From contig CAUZJO010000211.1 in assembly GCA_963580245.1 (NCBI GenBank), positions 1 through 5,207 on the forward strand: 5,207 nt of DNA, written 5' to 3'. The notes under the pieces are model-generated. The model saw nothing but the letters and a program-made list of their open reading frames with translations. It searched no databases and had not been told where the DNA came from. The position numbers and the translations under genes are program-made. Source of the DNA: CAUZJO01 sp963580245. Its GTDB lineage: Bacteria; Sumerlaeota; Sumerlaeia; MVZB01. This document shows positions 1 through 5,207 of the stretch, piece after piece (within the stretch, counting starts at the first letter, position 1; every line of letters begins with the position of its first letter).

Positions 1-119
1 AAGGGATCGACTTCATAAACCCGCTTGATCAGCATCGCCCACGTCTGACTACAACGCGCAGCAGCGGGAGGCTCAATCGATGGCCCGGCGGAGGCTTCCG
101 CTTCCGCCTTCTTGCGCAT
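1..119 (-). mobile_element. IS91/IS801-type transposase fragment, runs off left edge
   Basis: Reading leftwards from an ATG at 119, the frame stays open to base 1 and gives 39 codons. It starts MRKKAEAEASAG and ends SQTWAMLIKRVYEVDP. The pattern 'RGMRKKA..., then TWA-L-IK-VYE-DPL' is the stretch that in IS91-family (IS801-like) transposases links the core to the C-terminal CPxCGG zinc motif. That motif would lie just outside the window. Upstream in the same frame are LRG and then three consecutive stops (TGA, TAG, TGA at 137-129), where relatives usually read something like YGxYSN. This is therefore a degenerate remnant, or one joined to foreign DNA at about 125-147. The family call is from recognition of the motif, not from a search. 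Confidence 0.6.
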
Positions 120-147
120 GCCGCGCAATCACTATCAGTAATCAGAA

Positions 148-210
148 ATGGAGTTCACGGTAGAAGCCGGCCAGGGCGATATCACCAAGAACTTCGAGCT
201 GCCCGACTGA
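148..210 (+). pseudogene. Possible C-terminal remnant of a plus-strand gene
   Basis: This is a 20-codon stretch, MEFTVEAGQGDITKNFELPD, followed by TGA. The composition and the ending (FTVEAG-GDITK-FEL) look like the last strand of a secreted beta-sandwich protein, for example a carboxypeptidase-regulatory-like domain. An in-frame stop at 139-141 cuts it off, directly next to the transposase remnant on the other strand. It may be the tail of a gene whose body was lost at that junction. It is too short for a family call and could be chance. Confidence 0.22.
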
Positions 211-457
211 TCCCTCCCCCGATCCCACCAATCGTCTGCGGTGCCCAAGTAGCGACGCTAGCGCGAACACCCTGCCCTAAGAAGGATAAAACCAATGAAG
301 CCCTTGAGATTATTGACAGCCGCAAACGAAAGGATTCGCGGATGTGCTTGTAGGCAGGTTGTCGGATCGATTCGAGTTCCTTGATTTTCTGTTCCACGGA
401 TCTCAGTAGCTTTTCCCGATTCAGATGGGCAATGTTACTCGGGAAGTTCCCTCCCAT
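182..457 (-). CDS. Doubtful 91-aa hypothetical ORF
   Basis: The ORF begins with ATG at 457 and has no Shine-Dalgarno-like sequence before it. It overlaps the end of the larger minus-strand fragment (435-1094) by 23 bases in another frame. Residues about 13-45 look like an amphipathic, charged helix (REKLLRSVEQKIKELESIRQ). The second half is hydrophobic and Gly/Ser-rich with no recognisable domain. One possibility is that the helix part is a frameshifted continuation of the 435-1094 protein, since VNGRELP could join to SNIAHLNREKLL with one shift near 440-446. The opposite strand is also open from about 123 to 354 and ends KKDKTNEALEIIDSRKRKDS, so the coding strand is uncertain. No function is proposed. 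Confidence 0.22.
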   Translation of the reverse strand: MGGNFPSNIAHLNREKLLRSVEQKIKELESIRQPAYKHIRESFRLRLSIISRASLVLSFLGQGVRASVATWAPQTIGGIGGGISRAARSSW

Positions 458-1094
458 TGACGGAAACGCCGATGGGCGCCAGGCGTGAGGTACCCTTGAA
501 GTGCAGCGGCGCGTCCCCCGGCTCGACGATGAGGGTGGCCTTTCCGGTACTCGGGTTGAACGTGCCTTTCCATATCACGCGTGGCTCCCACGCGGAGGCC
601 CACATCGGACTGGACACGCTTGCCGCCACCAGTTGTTGAATAAAGCCGCGTCCATACGACAGCGTCATCGTCTCGGTGCTCCAGGGCGCCAGCGCAGGCG
701 TGCGCCCGAGGCGGTCGAGACGCTCTTCGATCTTCTCCAGAGGCTCCCCGAGAAAGAACCACAGGGTCGTCTGGTTCGTACTGCCCCCCCTCTGGACCCC
801 GCCGAAGTAGGGAGGCGCAAGACGATCGGCGGAACTCGGGGAGTAGATGCCGTGGAACTCGCCGTCGTAGGCGTGAGGCAGGTACTTGTCAAATCGATTG
901 AGCACCCAGCGGGCCTGTGCAGGCTGGGTCATCGCCATCCACCGGAAGCTCGCGGCGGTGTAACACTGATTGGCGTTGTTAAACCGCCACGGGATTGCGT
1001 TGACCTTGTCCTTTGGGTAGGGGGCGGGCCACTCGACGGCCTTTCCACCGAAGGACGTGCCGATGCCCGTCCAACGCGGCGAAGCCGCAACCAA
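435..1094 (-). CDS. Unidentified protein fragment, 219 codons, probably 5'-truncated
   Basis: The composition is convincingly protein-like: many Trp, Tyr and Phe, balanced charges, and one clean frame. I do not recognise the family. Residues about 20-75 (WPAPYPKDKVNAIPWRFNN, then FRWMAMTQPAQARWVLNRFD) look like helical-toroid or hydrolase surface. The middle has GGVQRGGSTNQTTLWFFLGEP. The last about 60 residues (WKGTFNPSTGKATLIVEP..., FKGTSRL-PIGVSVNGREL) look like a beta-sandwich end. The only usable start is TTG at 1094 without an RBS. A stop lies just upstream at 1104-1106, inside a repeat, and there is no signal peptide. This suggests the N-terminal part was cut off by the repeat at 1076-1165. 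The first about ten codons are themselves repeat sequence. The C-terminal end at 435 may be natural or a frameshift. Confidence 0.6.
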   Translation of the reverse strand: MVAASPRWTGIGTSFGGKAVEWPAPYPKDKVNAIPWRFNNANQCYTAASFRWMAMTQPAQARWVLNRFDKYLPHAYDGEFHGIYSPSSADRLAPPYFGGVQRGGSTNQTTLWFFLGEPLEKIEERLDRLGRTPALAPWSTETMTLSYGRGFIQQLVAASVSSPMWASAWEPRVIWKGTFNPSTGKATLIVEPGDAPLHFKGTSRLAPIGVSVNGRELPE

Positions 1095-1165
1095 ATTCAG
1101 ATGCTAGATGCTGGCGAGTCACCGTTTTCCGCCTAAACAGAATCCAGCATCCGGTATCCAGCATC
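1076..1165. repeat. Composite hairpin plus GATGCTGG/ATCCAGCATC repeat element
   Basis: Three kinds of repeat lie together. There is a perfect hairpin GCGGC-GAA-GCCGC at 1076-1088. ATCCAGCATC occurs twice as a direct repeat, at 1142-1151 and 1156-1165, separated by CGGT. GATGCTGG at 1107-1114 is the exact reverse complement of the core of both copies, preceded by a near copy, GATGCTA (1100-1106). The element sits between a truncated gene and the intact isomerase gene. It has the look of a short dispersed intergenic (REP- or MITE-like) repeat. Its copy number cannot be seen from one window. Confidence 0.5.
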
Positions 1166-1181
1166 GATTTCATGAAACATC

Positions 1182-1194
1182 CGCGCACGGCGCG
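1182..1194 (-). terminator. Weak hairpin 3' of the isomerase gene
   Basis: CGCGC-ACG-GCGCG forms a perfect 5-bp, all-GC stem 26 bases past the stop codon of the isomerase gene. On the minus strand it is followed by GATGTTTC, which has only three T residues, so it is a poor intrinsic terminator. A perfect palindrome, TTTCATGAAA, follows at 1168-1177. It could stop or stabilise the transcript, or be part of the adjacent repeat. Confidence 0.22.
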
Positions 1195-1220
1195 TAGATA
1201 CTACGACGTAAGACTCTAAT

Positions 1221-2234
1221 CTACTTGTCCTGCTTGGTAAGGCTCGCTTCATAATCATCCAATTGGTAGGCATCCATCCAATTTCCCTCGGGCATAGGTT
1301 CTCCCGGCATAACGTATTTCAGGAGTTGGACTGCCTTGGTCAGCGAGTCGTCAACGGTCAGGTAGGGCTCCTCGCATTCGATGCTCAGAGGACCGTCATA
1401 TCCGATTCGACGCAACATCGTAATGAAGTCGCGCCAGAATAACTCGTCATGACCATAGCCGATCGTACGGTAGCACCAGGAGCGCTTGTCCCACTCGTCG
1501 TAGTAGGCGCTGGAGGCGATGCCGTCTCGGGCGACGAGTCTGGGGTCCAAGGCAACGTCTTTCACGTGGCAAGTATAGACCGCGTCGGCGACCGTTTCGA
1601 CAAACACGATCGGGTCGATGCCCTGCCACCAGAGATGAGATGGGTCCAGGTTCATGCCGATGGTCGGCCCGACCGCTTCGCGGAGCCGAAGGAACGTCTG
1701 GGTGTTATAGACCGCATCACCAGTGTGCGGTTCGATACAAATCTTGACGTCGTACTCTTGCGCAATTGTTGCGGCCTTCTTCCAGTATGGGATGATCTTC
1801 TTGTCCCATTGCCATTGGTAGGCATCCTTCCACATTACAAAGGCGGAGTTGATAATCCAGTTGGGCGTCTTGTCATCCGGGCCACCGCCGGGTGTTCCGG
1901 CGAGCAAGCTGACGTGGTGAACGTCCAGCCGGCTGGCGATCTTACAAGTCGCCACAAAGTCTTCGTGAGCCGCATCCGCGATCGCCTGGTTCGGGTGGAT
2001 GGGATTGCCGTGGCAGCCAAAGGAGCAGATCCGCATTTCGCGGTCCTCGAGGCTTTGCCTGAACGCATCGAACGCCGCCTGGTCCGTCGCAAGCTGAACC
2101 GGGTCATAGTGAACTTTTGGGATATGTCCGCCGGCGCAGGCCTCGACCAAATGGATGTCGTGGCGCTTTGCCGAATCCAACATCTCTTCCCAGGACCGTT
2201 CCAGCATGCTTGCTGCCATCAGTGAGAGTTCCAT
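1221..2234 (-). CDS. Sugar phosphate isomerase/epimerase-like TIM-barrel protein
   Basis: This is a 337-aa cytoplasmic protein of the xylose-isomerase-like TIM-barrel superfamily (AP_endonuc_2 type), which isomerises or epimerises sugars using a divalent metal. Four likely metal ligands are at strand ends: Glu168 (CIEPHTGD), Asp197 (MNLDPSH), His223 (TCHVKD) and Glu286 (LSIECEEP). His200 and the GYGHDE stretch (about 259-264) fit the substrate pocket. The N-terminus MELSLMAASM is a first barrel strand, and no signal peptide is seen. The start at 2234 is preferred over the ATG at 2264 because AAGGGAG lies six bases upstream of it. At 337 aa it is somewhat longer than the common 270-300 aa, with an extension after about residue 305. 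It is the only complete, undamaged gene here. The true substrate (for example an inositol or keto-sugar) cannot be told from sequence. Confidence 0.92.
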   Translation of the reverse strand: MELSLMAASMLERSWEEMLDSAKRHDIHLVEACAGGHIPKVHYDPVQLATDQAAFDAFRQSLEDREMRICSFGCHGNPIHPNQAIADAAHEDFVATCKIASRLDVHHVSLLAGTPGGGPDDKTPNWIINSAFVMWKDAYQWQWDKKIIPYWKKAATIAQEYDVKICIEPHTGDAVYNTQTFLRLREAVGPTIGMNLDPSHLWWQGIDPIVFVETVADAVYTCHVKDVALDPRLVARDGIASSAYYDEWDKRSWCYRTIGYGHDELFWRDFITMLRRIGYDGPLSIECEEPYLTVDDSLTKAVQLLKYVMPGEPMPEGNWMDAYQLDDYEASLTKQDK

Positions 2235-2240
2235 GATCAT

Positions 2241-2247
2241 CTCCCTT
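2241..2247 (-). promoter_or_regulatory. Ribosome binding site deciding the isomerase start
   Basis: AAGGGAG on the minus strand is followed by six bases (ATGATC) and then the ATG at 2234. Two earlier ATGs in the same frame (2264 and 2240) lack such a site, so this element supports the shorter protein. Confidence 0.7.
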
Positions 2248-2275
2248 AGTGTTGAAACCAGCATCGAACGCAGGG

Positions 2276-2300
2276 TAGTACAGGCTGGAAGCCCGTGCTA
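2276..2300. repeat. 25-base hairpin repeat upstream of the isomerase gene
   Basis: TAGTACAGGCT-GGA-AGCCCGTGCTA has two 11-base arms around a GGA loop: nine Watson-Crick pairs, one G-T wobble and one A-C mismatch. GGCTGGAAGCC cores of this kind are, from memory, common dispersed repeats in planctomycete-like genomes. It begins 42 bases before the isomerase ATG, so it could also lie in the leader. A second copy of one arm piece, GCTTCC (2315-2320), could pair with GGAAGC (2287-2292) as an alternative fold. Confidence 0.5.
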
Positions 2301-2308
2301 TTCTCGCG

Positions 2309-2507
2309 ATGGGCGCTTCCGGTAAAAATTTTATGAATCATGCAAGCTACAGGCAAGATGTCCTGCGGGAATAAAGATGCAAGGGGCGACGGCGATTTCT
2401 ACGGATTGTTGACGGACACGCTGTTCTGGACCTTAAATACCGACTGGCACCGCAAGGGATTTAATGCTGGAGGAAACTCAAAATACAACCGAACAAATTT
2501 TCTCTAA
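2309..2507 (+). pseudogene. Gene remnant, possibly C-terminal part of an H-X9-DG prepilin
   Basis: Two plus-strand frames read like one damaged protein. From 2309 one frame gives MGASGKNFMNHASYRQDVLRE and then a stop (2372-2374). The next frame, open from ATG 2340 or 2358 to TAA 2507, gives GDGDFYGLLTDTLFWTLN followed by TDWHRKGFN and then low-quality sequence. A single shift near 2365-2375 would join them. W-H-x-x-GFN before a missing DG resembles the C-terminal H-X9-DG region of planctomycete/Lentisphaerae type II prepilins (DUF1559-like). If so, the gene is broken just after GFN, at about 2465. There is no N-terminal methylation motif and no RBS. The family link is inference only, and the coding nature itself is uncertain. 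Confidence 0.3.
2469..2474 (+). promoter_or_regulatory. Strong Shine-Dalgarno without an ATG at the right distance
   Basis: GGAGGA is followed by eight bases and then ATA (2483), not ATG, in the frame of the signal-peptide ORF. The only standard start further in is GTG at 2516, 41 bases away and behind only a weak AGG. The site argues that the original start was at 2483. Confidence 0.4.
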
Positions 2508-2713
2508 TAGGTAATGTGATTTGCCTGCTGATTATCTTTCTTGGTTTTGGTTGCACGTCGAAACCTGCCTTAGCCGAAGAAACCGAGATCCTCAAGATCA
2601 CTGTCGGCGAGCCGACCAAGTTCGGCGATCTGGTTAATCAGAATACCGCGAACTTGGCCGTCCCGCGGAAAGACAGAGGCAGGGGCGGATCGATGATCTT
2701 GAAACTGGCATAA
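2483..2713 (+). pseudogene. 5' fragment of an exported protein, cut at a convergent junction
   Basis: Read from ATA 2483, the frame gives a typical signal peptide: polar QPNKFSLIGN, hydrophobic VICLLIIFLGFG, then CTSKPALA before EETEI, a fair signal-peptidase I site. A lipobox reading at Cys is poor because -3 is Gly. After it comes EILKITVGEPTKFGDLVNQN, which looks native. From about 2640 the strand is the antisense of a convincing GH42-like segment, so the last about 25 codons to the stop at 2713 are probably read-through of foreign sequence. With only GTG 2516 as a standard start, the ORF would be 65 aa and lack the n-region. It is most likely the start of a secreted protein whose body was lost. 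Its function is unknown. Confidence 0.4.
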
Positions 2714-3607
2714 TTCGCAGACCATGCTTCATTCAGTTTGTCGATACTGACATACTTACCTTTGAGCCATTGCCGAAACGCTTTGCGGCAGTGCTCGCAG
2801 TAACAGGCGTTGGCATGGTGCGATATCTCGTCCTGAATCGTGTATCCATAGAGCCCCGGATGCCCACCTGCTAATCGAAGGTGATCGGTGATTATTCTCC
2901 GGCCGGCCTGGCGGTTCTTCGGGTGCGTAAAGCAGGCATTGAAAAAGCCATCCGAGGACTGCTTTCCATCGGGTCCAAGAGGACGGCCCCTGCCGAAACC
3001 ACCCGATCCGATAGTGGCCGATAACGCCGACGAAGGCGGCTGCGTCAAGGACACTTCGCGACACCGTGCCATGCAACACCGTGTTCATGTGGGCTTCTTC
3101 AAAATCGCGACTCTGAGTCGACACCTTCCCATCAGGGCCAACCCGAAAGCCCATGGCCGCGTAACAACCCGTCGCGACGTACGTGCGGTAGTCCCTGTGA
3201 GGAAGAATGACCAGAATTTCCTGGATGGTCCTGCTCACATTCCCACCCAATTTGGCTTCCAAACGAAGTCGATAACTTCCCGGCGGCAAATCGCGGGCTT
3301 GGATATGAGTTGTCAGGCCGGCTGCTCGAAGTCGGCCCTCGAAGAGCGTTTCAATGACAGCCCCATCTCTGTCCGTCAGTTGTAACTTCGTGCGCGGGCG
3401 CATGCCCTTGGCGATACCCGGCACTTTGATAGTCACCCGACCATCTTCCCAGTAGGTTTTTTGCTCACCCAAATCGATCTTTAGAGAATCAAGCGGTCCG
3501 TTGTCTTGCTTTTCGTCCTCGGCCAGACAAATCCAAGGCATAGCCAAAACAACGATCGCTATCGACAAAACAAACGAAAGATTAACTCTCAGGGCGCGTC
3601 TAATCAT
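2638..3607 (-). pseudogene. Secreted GH42-like TIM-barrel protein, frameshifted and 3'-truncated
   Basis: The start at ATG 3607 has AAGGAG seven bases upstream; a 48-base-longer reading from 3655 lacks one. Residues 1-29 are a signal peptide ending ICLA before EDE. About 40-140 form a beta-sandwich (WEDGRVTIKVPG, LPPGSYRLRLEAKL). The barrel follows: EEAHMNTVLHGTVSR, then a shift at GGG 3004-3002 (one extra base) into the frame GGFGRGRPLGPDG. After correction (322 aa), YTIQDEI has Asp259-Glu260 as a candidate acid/base, followed by the cysteine-rich CYCEHC (268-273), FRQWLKGKY and LNEAW, typical of beta-galactosidase-like GH42 relatives. These usually run several hundred residues further, so the C-terminal part, including the nucleophile, is missing. 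It lies 55 bp after the DUF4091 gene with no terminator between, a probable operon for extracellular polysaccharide breakdown. It is likely inactive unless the shift is an assembly error. Confidence 0.75.
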
Positions 3608-3614
3608 TAGATTG

Positions 3615-3620
3615 CTCCTT
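3615..3620 (-). promoter_or_regulatory. Ribosome binding site of the GH42-like gene
   Basis: AAGGAG on the minus strand lies seven bases before ATG 3607. This fixes the start inside the longer open frame that begins at 3655 and gives a well-formed signal peptide. Confidence 0.7.
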
Positions 3621-3662
3621 CTAATAATCAACAACACGAAGATCACGTTCAACACGGATGTC

Positions 3663-5207
3663 TCAGTTCTTGCCCGATCCCTGAAGCTTTATGATCAATT
3701 CGGCTATCCGTTTCCGCTGGGCCTGGGTGCGGGCGGCGATCTCTTCGGTAAGCTGCCACTTCTTTCTAAGCTCGCCCAGGTATCCCCAGTCACCAATCGT
3801 CCGGTACTCTTCGCTAGCCGCCTCTAGCAGATCACGGCCTTCCTTGACAGTCTGGGCATCCACTCCCGGCTTGCTGAGCAGTTCGTCAAGCATACGGACG
3901 TACAGGTAGTCCTCGACGCCGTCCCGGTAGGCGTCGTGGCGAAGGGTGTCAATCAGGCTTCCCCCTGGGCCGCCTTTCAGGAGCGTGGAATTATCACCCC
4001 AGACCCAATCCAGGTCATTCCACGGGCTGGCGGCGTGTACCATGCAGTTCCAATAGCTCATACCGTCAAGCCCATAAATCCACGAGAGCCATCCCCGACA
4101 GCGATAGAAGGTGTGAGGGTTGAGTCTGCGGGTTCCCTCGTGACACCTATACATCCACATGGGGCGCTCCTGGGCATCCTGATGCTCCTTGAGCAACTTC
4201 CAGGCCGGCTGATTGTAAATCCCATAGTCTGGGCACCAGATCACGTTCAGTCCCCGCCAGAGCTCAAGCTGAGCGGCATTGTGGGCCCAAGCGTTCATGA
4301 AGAATTGAACCTTTGGGTTGATTTCGTGGACCAGTTTTGCCTGCTGCAGGGCTTTATTCCACTTTCCTCCTCCGGGGAAGGCCTCATCAAAGGGGTACCA
4401 AACCCATTGGTCAGTGCCGATGCCCTGGCCTTCCAGGTAATCCATGAAGGCCCGGAACCACTCGGTGAAACCCTTCCTCCATTCGGGGCTGTTGTAGGCT
4501 ATTGCGCTACCGTCGGTGCAGGGCCAGGTACCACCATCAGCGTGCGGGAAGATCGCAAACATGAACGCCTTCGCATGCGGCTTTCCGCGGACGATCCGTT
4601 CGGTCAGGCCGGAGAAATCTGGCGGCGTGGCGAGCGTGCCGTCAGGTTTGAGCTTCACCTGGGCTCCCTTTGCCAGTATATCCATACGCACGAGAAAGGT
4701 GTTAAAGCGGTGCTCCACGAAGTTCTTAAACCATATATCGTTCTTCAGGGCCGCATTCATGTCCCAAGTAAAGACATTGATCGGCGTTTTTTCGGGCAGG
4801 GTGAATGGCCAGACCCGGACCTTGAGTTCCACGCCCTTCGCCTCCCGCTCGCGTCTGTCGGCGTTGGAGGTCAGAGGACGCAGGGTAACTTTGACCGGGT
4901 ACTCGCCGGGCTTGAGCCCACGCCCATCAATCGTCAACCACAGGTGTCGACATTCACCCGCCGCGATCGTGACCGGCTCGAATTCCGACAGGGGAATGAT
5001 CGCATCAGCCACATCCTCCACCGCTACGGCGGGATGGCCCCGGTGGGAACGCGCCGCCATATAGGCCAATCGCGCTAGACGCAGTCGTTTAGCAGGCAGT
5101 TGCGACCTGACTTCGATCCGAAAGTCGAAGGTGTCGGCGTCGGGATGGCGATTGTCTACCACTATGCAGACCGGCTCAAATTCGCCGCCAGCCAAGCTCA
5201 CACTGAC
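3663..5207 (-). CDS. DUF4091/GH123-like glycosidase, C-terminal 514 residues
   Basis: The frame is open through the right edge. The GTG at 5201 reads as an internal Val in VSVSLAGGEFEP, so the N-terminus is outside the window. Numbered from that Val, residues 1-135 form a beta-sandwich (GEFEPVCIVVDNR, GEYPVKVTLRPL, LKVRVWPFTLPE) that precedes the barrel in this family. Residues 140-400 are the TIM barrel. WVWYPFDEAF carries Asp272-Glu273, the acidic pair at the place of the GH123 catalytic Asp-Glu. The usual DEP is DEA here. The C-terminal DUF4091 hallmark is clear at about 410-438 (GGPGGSLIDTLRHDAYRDGV, then EDYLYVRML), followed by a charged helical tail. GH123 members are exo-acting beta-N-acetylgalactosaminidases, but many DUF4091 proteins have unknown substrates. 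The gene is probably the first of an operon with the GH42-like gene. A signal peptide would be expected upstream but cannot be seen. Confidence 0.88.
   Translation of the reverse strand, partial: VSVSLAGGEFEPVCIVVDNRHPDADTFDFRIEVRSQLPAKRLRLARLAYMAARSHRGHPAVAVEDVADAIIPLSEFEPVTIAAGECRHLWLTIDGRGLKPGEYPVKVTLRPLTSNADRREREAKGVELKVRVWPFTLPEKTPINVFTWDMNAALKNDIWFKNFVEHRFNTFLVRMDILAKGAQVKLKPDGTLATPPDFSGLTERIVRGKPHAKAFMFAIFPHADGGTWPCTDGSAIAYNSPEWRKGFTEWFRAFMDYLEGQGIGTDQWVWYPFDEAFPGGGKWNKALQQAKLVHEINPKVQFFMNAWAHNAAQLELWRGLNVIWCPDYGIYNQPAWKLLKEHQDAQERPMWMYRCHEGTRRLNPHTFYRCRGWLSWIYGLDGMSYWNCMVHAASPWNDLDWVWGDNSTLLKGGPGGSLIDTLRHDAYRDGVEDYLYVRMLDELLSKPGVDAQTVKEGRDLLEAASEEYRTIGDWGYLGELRKKWQLTEEIAARTQAQRKRIAELIIKLQGSGKN

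Noticed and set aside
123..354. Plus-strand open frame ending KKDKTNEALEIIDSRKRKDS
   Set aside because: It has no start or RBS and its first half is low-complexity Arg/Pro. The charged tail is suggestive but can equally be the antisense of the minus ORF.
501..1136. Plus-strand ORF of 211 codons opposite the unidentified fragment
   Set aside because: It is rich in Arg, Pro and Gly as expected of an antisense frame. The minus frame has much more natural protein composition.
1142..1165. Possible CRISPR repeat-spacer pattern
   Set aside because: There are only two 10-base copies with a 4-base gap and an inverted third copy. Repeat and spacer sizes do not fit CRISPR and no cas gene is present.
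1449..2225. Plus-strand ORF of 258 codons opposite the isomerase gene
   Set aside because: The minus strand here encodes a complete TIM-barrel protein with metal ligands. The plus reading is a shadow without motifs.
3608..3655. Upstream extension of the GH42-like gene to ATG 3655
   Set aside because: It would add MLNVIFVLLIIRR before a normal signal peptide. The good RBS lies inside this stretch and serves ATG 3607.
3936..5078. Long plus-strand ORF of 380 codons
   Set aside because: It is the antisense shadow of the DUF4091 gene, whose frame carries clear family motifs. The plus translation has no recognisable domain and no RBS.

Overview
The window reads as a metagenome-like or PVC-group piece, most like Planctomycetes or Lentisphaerae. 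That view rests on a secreted DUF4091-type glycosidase, a secreted GH42-like protein, a large sugar-isomerase-type TIM barrel and a possible H-X9-DG prepilin remnant. No rRNA, tRNA or other phylogenetic marker is present, so the placement is inference.

Layout, right to left because almost all convincing coding lies on the minus strand. At 5207-3663 is the C-terminal 514 residues of a DUF4091/GH123-like carbohydrate-active protein, still open at the window edge. After 55 bp comes 3607-2638, a secreted beta-sandwich plus GH42-like TIM-barrel protein. It carries one apparent frameshift at 3002-3004 and stops long before a normal family length. Around 2638-2650 it collides with a plus-strand 5' gene fragment (2483-2713) that has a good signal peptide but no ATG. 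To its left is another plus-strand remnant (2309-2507), possibly the tail of a prepilin. From 2234 to 1221 is the one complete, healthy-looking gene, a sugar phosphate isomerase/epimerase-like enzyme of 337 aa with all four expected metal-ligand positions. A near-perfect hairpin repeat lies just upstream of it.

Left of that gene, a composite repeat (1076-1165) abuts a clearly protein-like but unidentified minus-strand fragment (1094-435). The first 434 bases hold a weak 91-codon ORF, a short plus-strand C-terminal-like peptide, and a fragment of an IS91/IS801-type transposase running off the left edge.

Biologically, the DUF4091 protein, the GH42-like protein and the isomerase fit polysaccharide breakdown and sugar conversion. 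The first two form a probable operon. The strongest overall impression is of a rearranged locus: one intact gene between several truncated or frameshifted ones, with repeats and a transposase remnant near the boundaries. I do not see a convincing new defence, CRISPR or RNA system here.
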